From: Pseudomonadota bacterium
GTDB lineage: Bacteria > Pseudomonadota > Alphaproteobacteria > Rhizobiales > Hyphomicrobiaceae
Length of the DNA stretch: 64,000 nucleotides
Reading direction: 5' to 3'
NCBI GenBank assembly: GCA_018242215.1
Contig: JAFECG010000027.1
Span: forward strand, 1-64,000
Under the pieces are notes generated by a model that had not been told where the DNA came from, ran no database searches, and saw only the letters and a list, made by a program, of their open reading frames with translations. Position 1 is the first letter of the stretch; every line of letters begins with the position of its first letter. A program made the position numbers and the translations under genes. This document shows, in pieces, positions 47,060-54,493 of the stretch.

Positions 47060-48193
47060 ATGTCACGCCTTTGGAGTGCCGTGGCTGCGATCTGCGAGCA
47101 GCCATTTCTCATTGTGTCCGTCGTGGCGATCGCGGCCTCGCTTTCCGTGCCAAAAGCGGTGCCCGTTGTTCACTCCGGCGCGACGTCCGTCCGGGATATG
47201 ACAGGCGCAAAAATTCCTATTCAGGTTCCCGCTTCACGGGTCATCATGTTTCCACCTTCCCTTTCCGAATACCTGACGCTCGATCCGGATAGCCGTCACA
47301 TCATCGGCGTCGCGAACTATTTACATCTCGAGGTCGCTGACAGCATGTTAAGCCACATCCATCCTCGGGTCTCAGATGTCCCCACAGTTGTGACGCGTGG
47401 CTGGAATACCGCTATTCCCGGCGATCCTGAAGACGTGATACTTCGCCGACCTGATGCGGTCATTTCTTGGGGTTGGTTCTCGGATAGCCTTAAGCAGGCG
47501 GCGCTACCCGTCGTCTCCGTGACGAATACTCTGACCAAGCCTGCGGAAGAGATCGATCTAGCGCGCTGGCGTATGATCGCATCGTTAACTGCGGCGGATT
47601 CAGAGTTCGCATCGCTTTTGTCTAGCTATCGGCGCCGCATGGCAGAAGCCGTGACCGCAGTGGAGCAAGCCAGGCTTCTCACTGGGGGCAATGCTCCAAG
47701 CGTCATGTATTTGGATATCCGAAAATCTGGTCTCATTCACGCGGAAGCCGGCAGCAGCTTCTTTGCGACGGCAATTGAAACTGCCGGTGGTGTGAACGCC
47801 GCAAAACAGAAGCGGCCCGGCACGATCAATGTCGAGCAGCTTATTTTGTGGGACCCAGAAATCATTATCCTCAGTTGCAATGGCAGTGACAGCTTCCCGT
47901 CATCTCTGTTCAACGATGTGCGCTTTTCCACTCTCCGGGCCGTCAGGAGCAAGAGGGTCTACAAGGCACCCTGTGGCACATCCCGCATGGAAGGCTTCGT
48001 GGAGGCGCCGCTGCTGATCGATTGGCTCAGCGAACTTTTCCATCCGGCGGAGATGCCGAGGACCTTTAGGAACAAGCTTACTAAGACGTACAAGACGTTT
48101 TTCAACTACGACGTATCAGACGACGAAGTTGATGAAACACTTGCCTTCAGGGAGAATGCAACATCCCGCGGATTTGAGCGTTTCGGCCGCTAG
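47060..48193 (+). CDS. Periplasmic metal/metallophore-binding protein
   Basis: 377 residues of the class III (BtuF/FhuD-type, PF01497) binding proteins. The N-terminal hydrophobic segment IVSVVAIAASLSVPKAVPVV is a signal or anchor. The domain pattern includes ASRVIMFPPSLSEYLTL, VILRRPDAVISWG and LILWDPEIIIL. No heme or siderophore ligand can be fixed. It is the third gene in the TonB operon and its stop overlaps by 4 bp the stop of the oppositely oriented permease. Confidence 0.88.
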   Translation: MSRLWSAVAAICEQPFLIVSVVAIAASLSVPKAVPVVHSGATSVRDMTGAKIPIQVPASRVIMFPPSLSEYLTLDPDSRHIIGVANYLHLEVADSMLSHIHPRVSDVPTVVTRGWNTAIPGDPEDVILRRPDAVISWGWFSDSLKQAALPVVSVTNTLTKPAEEIDLARWRMIASLTAADSEFASLLSSYRRRMAEAVTAVEQARLLTGGNAPSVMYLDIRKSGLIHAEAGSSFFATAIETAGGVNAAKQKRPGTINVEQLILWDPEIIILSCNGSDSFPSSLFNDVRFSTLRAVRSKRVYKAPCGTSRMEGFVEAPLLIDWLSELFHPAEMPRTFRNKLTKTYKTFFNYDVSDDEVDETLAFRENATSRGFERFGR

Positions 48194-49212
48194 TCAGACC
48201 AACCTCGAGCCTCGTATCGCCAGAAAAGGAAGGCAAACACAGGGGCACCGACGAAGCTTGTGAGCAATCCGATAGGGATCTCATGACTGCCCATCATCCG
48301 CGCGACGTCATCAAGCGCTAGCACGTAAATACCTCCAATGATCGCCGACGCCGGCAACAGCCGCGAATGTTCAGGTCCAACAAGAAATCGTGCGAAATGC
48401 GGGACGATCAAGCCGACCCATCCGATACCTCCGCTCACGGAAACCTGCGCGGCCACAAGCAGCGATGATAAGCCGAGCATAACCCATCGGAGTGCCGCCA
48501 CATTGATTCCCAATGCACGAGCATCATCGTCATGGAGCGAAAGGAGATTAAGACGCCACCGGAGCGCAAGCAGCAGACTTCCCGCGACCAGCGTGATCGA
48601 TCCGACGATGAGAACCTTCGCGAAAGTCGCTCCGGCAAAGCTGCCAAGAAGCCAGTAGATGATTGATTGAAGTTCAAGCGTGGGATCCGCAAACGTCTGC
48701 ACGAGCCCGAGAAGAGAGGAAAAAAATCCCGTTACGATGATGCCAGAGAGCACGAGCGGGAGTGCGCTTTGTCGATCGGTCACGCGTGCGAGAAGAAACG
48801 CCAGAAGGACAGCCGTCAGCCCTAGGCTGAATGCCGAAGCGACAATTCCAATTGTGGAGAATCCTAAAACGATTGCGCTGGCACCGCCTAGGGAAGCACC
48901 AGCCGAGATGCCCGTGATCTCCGGACCCACAAGTGGATTCCTGAATACGCCCTGCATGACGGCGCCAGCCAAAGCGACGCCCATTCCGCATAGGCACGCC
49001 AACAAAATTCGGGGTAACCGGATCACCTCCACGATCAACCAGGACTGATCGGCTGCCGAACGAGCGGCGACGAATGGATTGGTCGAAATGATGGAGCGGA
49101 TTATCTCCGAGAGGGAAACGGGATACCGCCCGATAGTCAGAGACCCGAACATCAGAACGATAAGAGCTATCAATAATGCTAGAAGGAAAATTTCCGGATG
49201 GGCCGCACGCAT
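48190..49212 (-). CDS. FecCD/BtuC-type ABC transporter permease
   Basis: 340 residues from MRAAHPEIFLLA (a TTG 15 codons upstream is possible). About ten membrane helices are seen, with typical motifs such as RLPRILLACLCGMGVALAG, GVFRNPLVGPEITGISAGAS and GGIGWVGLIVPHFARFLVG. It transports iron-siderophores, cobalamin or related chelates in known members. Unusually it lies on the opposite strand to both the binding protein (convergent) and the ATPase (divergent), so it must have its own promoter. Confidence 0.93.
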   Translation of the reverse strand: MRAAHPEIFLLALLIALIVLMFGSLTIGRYPVSLSEIIRSIISTNPFVAARSAADQSWLIVEVIRLPRILLACLCGMGVALAGAVMQGVFRNPLVGPEITGISAGASLGGASAIVLGFSTIGIVASAFSLGLTAVLLAFLLARVTDRQSALPLVLSGIIVTGFFSSLLGLVQTFADPTLELQSIIYWLLGSFAGATFAKVLIVGSITLVAGSLLLALRWRLNLLSLHDDDARALGINVAALRWVMLGLSSLLVAAQVSVSGGIGWVGLIVPHFARFLVGPEHSRLLPASAIIGGIYVLALDDVARMMGSHEIPIGLLTSFVGAPVFAFLFWRYEARGWSD

Positions 49213-49341
49213 ACGGTTCGTTTCAGTTACAGCCAAGAGGTTCCCTCGACGTTCCAACGAAATTGGATGCTTCGATATAACTTATTGGAAATATCCAGCC
49301 AATCGCTAATCATTCCCAGAGCACAATCAGGTTGGCGAGAC

Positions 49342-50100
49342 ATGTCAGAGCTGGCGTTCTGTATCGAGAATGTAGGATTTGCCTATCGGCCGCATCGGTG
49401 GGTGCTTCGCGGTTGCTCCGCTGCGGTCAAGCGAGGACGTATCGTCTCAGTGTTAGGACCGAACGGTCGCGGAAAAACCACCCTGCTTAAAATTATGGTT
49501 GGTGCGCTTCACCCCACGGAGGGCTCGCTTACGATCAATGGCCGCGTGGCGTTTGTGCCCCAGCTGTTCGGGACAGGGTTCGATTACAAGGTCATTGATG
49601 TCGTTCTTATGGGGCGAGCGCGCAATATCGGCCTCTTTTCCCAGCCTTCCAACGAAGATCGAATATATGCGATGAGCGCACTGGAAGCACTTGGCCTTGA
49701 TTCTCATGCCACGACGCTGCTTCACGAATTGTCGGGAGGCCAGCGGCAGCTTGCGCTGATTGCGCGCGCGCTTGTTGGTGATGCGGAGATTTTGATACTC
49801 GATGAGCCGACTTCGTCGCTCGATTTCAAAAACCAAGCGCTTGTACTGCAAACCATTCATCGCCTCGCCACGCGCAATGGACTAACGATCGTTTTTAGTA
49901 CGCACCAACCCAGTCACGCTCTGGCGTTTGCAGATGAGGCTCTCCTGATGGTAAGCGAAGCCGAGCATATTTTCGGCCCGGCTATCGAGGTTCTTGGAGA
50001 GTCGCAAATTTCCCGCCTTTACGGACTCCCCATGCGGCGAATAGAACCGCCTGGATCGGACACGCCGGTATTCGTCCCGCTCCTGAAGGCTAGGTCTTAG
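49342..50100 (+). CDS. ABC transporter ATP-binding protein of the uptake locus
   Basis: 252 residues from MSELAFCIENVGF. Walker A is GPNGRGKTT (Arg in place of the usual Ser/Ala), the signature is LSGGQRQL, Walker B ILILDEPTSSLD and H-loop FSTHQPSHA. It is most like FecE/BtuD-type ATPases. It is divergent from its permease, and their 5' regions share about 130 bp. An earlier in-frame start runs antisense to the permease start and was rejected. Confidence 0.93.
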   Translation: MSELAFCIENVGFAYRPHRWVLRGCSAAVKRGRIVSVLGPNGRGKTTLLKIMVGALHPTEGSLTINGRVAFVPQLFGTGFDYKVIDVVLMGRARNIGLFSQPSNEDRIYAMSALEALGLDSHATTLLHELSGGQRQLALIARALVGDAEILILDEPTSSLDFKNQALVLQTIHRLATRNGLTIVFSTHQPSHALAFADEALLMVSEAEHIFGPAIEVLGESQISRLYGLPMRRIEPPGSDTPVFVPLLKARS

Positions 50101-50178
50101 ACGCTACATTTTTTGCTATGATTGTCGCGCTTGCCTGTTCCGTTCACCAGAAATAGCAATCCGAACGCGAATCCTGCG

Positions 50179-50661
50179 TCAATCTTCCCTGAGCCCGTTT
50201 TCGGGGATTCCCTGCTCGTTGCCGTAGTATTTGTAGGGGAGGAATTTGCCTGACATTATCAACCGCACACGATCGCTTCTGGCATGCGGTTGGCGTTCGA
50301 TTTCCATCTCGAAATCGATCGCCGACATAATGCCGTCCCCGAACTCTTCTTCAATCAAGGCTTTCCAAGCAGGACCGTTGACCATTACGAGTTCGTAGAA
50401 GCGATAGAGCAGGGGATCGCTCGGTGGCATCGGCGTGCCGCGATATGGCACTTCATTCAGCATCCGTTCTTCACCCACGGATAATCCGAAGAGTCCAGCC
50501 GCTTTCTTCGCCAGTGGCTTCACGAGCTTCATCTGACCCAGCAGAGCCCCGACGATGAGAATGGGAGACACACCGCCGATTTCATGCGTGATATGTTTCC
50601 AGGTCCAACCATTTGCGCGTTTGATATCAAGGATCTTCTCCGTCAACTCTTCTCGGCGCAT
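50179..50661 (-). CDS. cynS: Cyanate hydratase (cyanase)
   Basis: 160 residues from MRREELTEKIL with GAGGGAGA upstream; the 60-residue upstream extension of the frame is not part of the family. It converts cyanate and bicarbonate to CO2 and carbamate, which gives ammonia and a second CO2. Catalytic residues line up by spacing with E. coli CynS: R87, E90 (LLYRFYE) and S113 (GIMSAIDF). The decameric enzyme is cytoplasmic. It lies downstream of formate dehydrogenase on the same strand, 64 bp away, likely one operon under the LysR gene upstream. Confidence 0.96.
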   Translation of the reverse strand: MRREELTEKILDIKRANGWTWKHITHEIGGVSPILIVGALLGQMKLVKPLAKKAAGLFGLSVGEERMLNEVPYRGTPMPPSDPLLYRFYELVMVNGPAWKALIEEEFGDGIMSAIDFEMEIERQPHARSDRVRLIMSGKFLPYKYYGNEQGIPENGLRED

Positions 50662-50725
50662 CGCTGTCTCCCTCGAATTTAAAGCATGAGAAGCGCCCCG
50701 GCTCGGAGCGCTTCCCGATCTTAAC

Positions 50726-51928
50726 TCAGGCTTTCTTGAACTTGGCCGCTTCTTCTGAGCCACCTGTCGCATTCCCGGCGCTGTAGGAATGTGCCCCGAC
50801 GCCTGCGAGCTTGCCACCCCGCACGATGAGGTATTCGTCACGGATCGGCTTGTTTTGGAAGTAGCACTCGAGGATTTCGCGCGTGCCTGCAGCGTAGCGC
50901 GCCTGCGCCGACAGTGATGTGCCGGAGATGTGCGGTGTCATCCCATGATGTGGCATCGTCCGCCACGGATGATCCTGCGGCGCAGGCTGCGGGAACCACA
51001 CGTCGCCCGCGTACCCTGCGAGCTGACCGCTCTCGAGTGCGCGAACGATGGCGTCGCGATCGCACAGCTTGCCGCGCGCCGTGTTGACGAGATACGCGCC
51101 GCGCTTGAAGTTCTTGAGCGAGGCGTCGTTGATCATGTGCTCCGTTTCGGGATGCAGCGGGCAGTTCAAGGTCACGACATCGCAAGCCTTCGCCAAGCTT
51201 TCGAGGCTCGTGTGGTGCGTGAGGTTGAGTTCCTTCTCGACTGCGTCCGGGAGCTTGTAACGGTCCATGTAGTGCAGCTTGACATCGAACGGCTTCAAGA
51301 GACGGAGGACGCGCAGGCCGATACGGCCGGCAGCGACGGTTCCGACGTGCATGCCTTCGATATCGTAGGACCGCTCGACGCAATCGGCGATATTCCAGCC
51401 GCCTTCGATGACCCATTTGTACGAAGGAATGTAGTTACGAACGAGCGACAGCATCTGCATGACGACGTGCTCAGCAACGCTGTTCGAGTTGCAGTACGTG
51501 ACCTCGGCAACGGTAATGCCGCGATCCATCGCAGCCTGCAGGTCGGTGTGATCCGAGCCGATGCCGGCCGTGACGATCATCTTCAGCTTCGGCGCCTTCG
51601 CGATCCGTTCCGCCGTCATGTAAGCGGGCCAGAAGGGCTGCGAAATGACGATCTCGGCGTCAGGCAGTTCCTTGTCGAGCGTCGAGTTGGCGCCGTCCTT
51701 ATCGGACGTCACAACCAGAGTATGGCCGTTGCTTTCGAGATATTTGCGAAGGCCGAGTTCGCCCGACACACTGCCAAGCAGGTGTCCGGGAACGAAATCA
51801 ACGGCACGCGGCGTCGGCGTCGTCTGCCCATCGGGATATTTCGTGATCTTCGGAATGTCGTCACGCGCATACGATTTCGGATACCCGGTAACGGGATCGT
51901 CGTAGAGAACACATACAATCTTAGCCAT
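50726..51928 (-). CDS. NAD-dependent formate dehydrogenase
   Basis: 400 residues of the D-2-hydroxyacid dehydrogenase-type FDH (Pseudomonas sp. 101 type). This enzyme oxidises formate to CO2 and needs no metal. The start MAKIVCVLYDDP follows TGGAGTTTGAG. Motifs include VTAGIGSDHTDL, TYCNSNSVAEH (substrate Asn), the NAD site VGTVAAGRIGLRVL, NTARGKLCDRDAIV, AGDVWFPQPAP and MTPHISGTS (catalytic His). It lies between its LysR regulator and cyanase. The pairing makes NADH from formate alongside nitrogen from cyanate. Confidence 0.95.
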   Translation of the reverse strand: MAKIVCVLYDDPVTGYPKSYARDDIPKITKYPDGQTTPTPRAVDFVPGHLLGSVSGELGLRKYLESNGHTLVVTSDKDGANSTLDKELPDAEIVISQPFWPAYMTAERIAKAPKLKMIVTAGIGSDHTDLQAAMDRGITVAEVTYCNSNSVAEHVVMQMLSLVRNYIPSYKWVIEGGWNIADCVERSYDIEGMHVGTVAAGRIGLRVLRLLKPFDVKLHYMDRYKLPDAVEKELNLTHHTSLESLAKACDVVTLNCPLHPETEHMINDASLKNFKRGAYLVNTARGKLCDRDAIVRALESGQLAGYAGDVWFPQPAPQDHPWRTMPHHGMTPHISGTSLSAQARYAAGTREILECYFQNKPIRDEYLIVRGGKLAGVGAHSYSAGNATGGSEEAAKFKKA

Positions 51929-52155
51929 CTCAAACTCCATTCATGAAAAAGGCCAAGAGAAAACGCTTCGTCCGGATAGGTCCAAACGACTGACAACCTG
52001 TCGGTGAGGGTGATACGCCGAGCTCTCGTCAGCCGCGGTTTCGCTCCTCTTCGCGCTTCCTCGCTTGATGCCGGCTATTGCAAGCTCTTCCTCGACCAAG
52101 CGCGCGAGTTGTCGGGCCTTGTGTGCCAGACGGTCAAACGAATGAGATCTCTAGG

Positions 52156-52176
52156 CTGATCGATATGACCGATCAG
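52156..52176. promoter_or_regulatory. Inverted repeat at the 3' end of the LysR gene
   Basis: CTGATCG and CGATCAG, perfect 7-bp arms with a 7-bp spacer, overlapping the LysR stop codon. It lacks a T-run, so it may be an operator for the formate dehydrogenase operon or a weak hairpin. Confidence 0.35.
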
Positions 52177-53093
52177 TCCGCCACAACGAAAGCGGGCGCG
52201 AAAAGATCGTCCTGGTCGAGACGCGAGGCGCAACGGATGAGGGCGTGCGCGAGAGGAGTGAGCGGATCGCGATCGGAGACGACAAGACCGATGGCTTGGC
52301 TGTGCCTAGGCTCGGTCAATTCGACGAGCGCCAACTCTTTGCAACCGCTAAAAATGTAAGAAAACGAATGCGAGATGATGCTCGACCATTCGCCTGCGCA
52401 AACGTGCGAGCAGATTGCGAGATACGAATTCGACGTGACAGATGGCGCAAGCTTCAATCCAAGAGACTCCGCGAGCTTATTAAGAACGCGTCTGTTCTGC
52501 ATGCTTTCGTTTAGCAGACAGAGGTTTTCGGCAACCGCCTCCTTCCACGAGACAACATCGCTCTGTGCCAGCGGGCTGTCGATGTGCGTGACCAGAAAAT
52601 AGCGCTCGCGATAGAGCGGCGTTTTGCGGACGTTCGAAAGTGGCTCGTTTTCCAAATAGGTCAGACCGGCATCGAGTTCGAACTTATCGATGCCCGCTTG
52701 GATCTCGACCGACGTCATCGAGAAGACATCGACGGTAATACCGGGATGCCTGGCGCAAAACGGCGACGTCAGCCGGGCGACAGCAGGCATCGCCGCTGGG
52801 ATCACTCCGAGCCGTAAGGTTCCCTTCAAGCCATCGCGAATTCCGGCGACATCTTGCTTGAGGCTTTCGTAGTCGGAGATGATCTGTGAGGCCCACGTCA
52901 CCACACGTTCGCCTTCGGGCGTCAGGCCGATAAATCGCGGTCCACGCAAAACCAGACGCATGTCGAGCTCGCGCTCGAGTGCCTTCAGGCCCGCCGACAG
53001 TGTCGATTGGGTAACGTGGCATTTCTCAGCCGCACGCGTGAAATGCTTCTCTCGTGCGAGAGCTACCAGATAACTCATTTGCCTAACAAACAT
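52173..53093 (-). CDS. LysR family regulator of formate dehydrogenase/cyanase locus
   Basis: 306 residues with the LysR HTH (MSYLVALAREKHFTRAAEKC, TQSTLSAGLKALERELDM) and effector domain (GVIPAAMPAVARLTSPFCAR). It resembles regulators placed beside formate dehydrogenase genes in methylotrophs and formate-users. It lies 244 bp upstream of the dehydrogenase on the same strand. Formate or cyanate are possible co-inducers. A clear inverted repeat is found 26 bp upstream of its start. Confidence 0.9.
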   Translation of the reverse strand: MFVRQMSYLVALAREKHFTRAAEKCHVTQSTLSAGLKALERELDMRLVLRGPRFIGLTPEGERVVTWASQIISDYESLKQDVAGIRDGLKGTLRLGVIPAAMPAVARLTSPFCARHPGITVDVFSMTSVEIQAGIDKFELDAGLTYLENEPLSNVRKTPLYRERYFLVTHIDSPLAQSDVVSWKEAVAENLCLLNESMQNRRVLNKLAESLGLKLAPSVTSNSYLAICSHVCAGEWSSIISHSFSYIFSGCKELALVELTEPRHSQAIGLVVSDRDPLTPLAHALIRCASRLDQDDLFAPAFVVAD

Positions 53094-53118
53094 AGCATCT
53101 GTGCTCCAGGCTCCACAA

Positions 53119-53142
53119 CGAAATAGTCAATAAGCTATTTCG
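53119..53142. promoter_or_regulatory. Inverted repeat upstream of LysR gene
   Basis: CGAAATAG and CTATTTCG, perfect 8-bp arms separated by TCAATAAG, 26 bp upstream of the LysR start. The position suggests an autoregulatory LysR operator. Confidence 0.5.
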
Positions 53143-53272
53143 AATGGATAATGCTCCGCGATGTTCTTGTCCATCTTGTATCGAAAGCGCCAGCTCATCT
53201 GTCCGCTGAAATCCGACATCCCATTACGACGCCAGCTGTGGGATGTCGATTTCTGTCAAACGGGTAGACAAT

Positions 53273-53560
53273 ATGGAGTAGGAATTGACCAGCAGACATG
53301 CCAGAGACCATCGAATAAGGGCAAGCTGGTCGACGAAAAGCCGTCTCTGAGGACGCGCCGCATTTTGGTTTTTCCGACCAGCCTTCCCATGCAGTAGAGA
53401 CGCGCGAGCCACCATTCGGCAGATAACGGCGAGTCGCTTGTCCGGCTCGAGCTGACCGCCCAGACAAGACAAGACAAGACAAGCGATCGACCACATTTGG
53501 GGGCCAACAGAGAAGAGACTGGCTATTCTTTGTTCTCCATGCACGGGCATTTTGCCCGCC
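53273..53560 (+). pseudogene. 5' remnant of tyrosine recombinase
   Basis: Matches the start of the intact recombinase at 33696: ATGGA then a TAG as second codon-scale damage, then NKGKLVDEKPSLR, a deletion, and ATIRQ with VRLELTAQTRQ. The frame is broken by a TAG, an internal deletion and a pentanucleotide expansion. It ends in degenerate AIDHIWGPTEKRLA. The matching 3' part may be the remnant at 60.6 kb in the same orientation. Confidence 0.8.
53462..53481. repeat. Pentanucleotide tandem repeat (AGACA)x4
   Basis: Four copies of AGACA within the integrase remnant. The QTRQAID codons of the family predict two copies, so a 10-bp expansion shifts the frame. Confidence 0.8.
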
Positions 53561-54103
53561 AAGCCTCGGCGCCCCTTCATTTCCGGATGGGAACGATGCA
53601 AACTCCCCTCAAGCGGTTCGAGATCAGAGTAGATATTTTGCGCACGGAAGGTAGCAGCACCTCTTCGTGAGGGTGCCCTGAGCCCTCGCATCCTGCAGTT
53701 CCGCTCTCGGGCTGAGAGCAAACGTGGCCATGTGCGTGCGAACATCTATCTCTGCGCGCTCGGAATGTCTGTTTGTGGGACGAAGCGGTCCCTCGCGTTC
53801 AAATCTTCTTGCAGAGAAAGCAAACCTCTCGGCCAACCGCATTTGCTTTCCAGCCTGATCTGATAAATTCGACCAGTCGTTATCAGCAGACATTCCAGGC
53901 TGCCGAAGCGCTGAAGAACAGCCTCGCGCTCGCTATCCCGGAATAGCAAAATCCGCCAAAACGCGCGCTTTTTATAAAATACGGTAACCCGCCCTTGCGC
54001 GAACATCAGCTCGTTCGTCGCTGCGATTCTGTAAAAATTAAGTTCGACTTTGTGCAGAAGGATCGTGGGCGACCGGTCCATATATCGAACAAGGAGCCAT
54101 CCC
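53561..54103. other. Intergenic region between integrase remnant and secreted protein gene
   Basis: About 540 bases with short frames on both strands and no family-like sequence. The last 50 bases carry the ribosome binding site (AACAAGGAG) of the next gene. Confidence 0.45.
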
Positions 54104-54376
54104 ATGAAAAAGATAGCAGTTTCTCTGATTGTTTCCTTCCTCGCCGCCGGCGCGACGCCCACCTTTGCCGCCAAGTCGGATTGCGATTCCGGCTATAAAA
54201 ACTTCGTTACAAAGATGTCCCCCTACGTTGACAACGTAAGTGGTGATGAACTGGCCGGATATGTGCGCAAGGCGCTCGGTGCATATGATTCATGCACCGC
54301 CGGCGACGGCTCGATCACTCCCCATGGCGTTTGGGACGAAATCCTGGCCGACATGCAAGCGAAGAAGAAGAATTGA
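54104..54376 (+). CDS. Small secreted two-Cys protein with GSITPHGVWD motif
   Basis: 90 residues. Signal peptide MKKIAVSLIVSFLAAGATPT with cleavage near TFA-AKS. The mature protein of about 68 residues has two Cys (CDSGYK, YDSCTAG) that could form a disulfide and a helical look reminiscent of HdeA-like proteins, though no match is claimed. It ends GSITPHGVWDEILADMQAKK. AAGGAG precedes the ATG. The 50-residue protein at 17487 shares the motif and upstream sequence. A secreted metalloprotease gene follows 118 bp downstream. Confidence 0.75.
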   Translation: MKKIAVSLIVSFLAAGATPTFAAKSDCDSGYKNFVTKMSPYVDNVSGDELAGYVRKALGAYDSCTAGDGSITPHGVWDEILADMQAKKKN

Positions 54377-54493
54377 TACGCATTCTTAGAATAACGCGGG
54401 CTCGCGATTCCAGGAAATCGGGAGTCCGCCAGCTCTTAAATCTCGGAAAGGGCCGCTCTCACAACGGTCCGCCCGAGCGTGTGGACAACGCCG

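Noticed and set aside
50930-51946. 338-residue frame antisense to formate dehydrogenase
   Set aside because: The opposite strand encodes a complete well-known enzyme with all motifs.
53746-54174. 142-residue minus-strand frame opposite the small secreted protein
   Set aside because: Overlaps the start of a protein with clear signal peptide and RBS on the other strand; no motif of its own.
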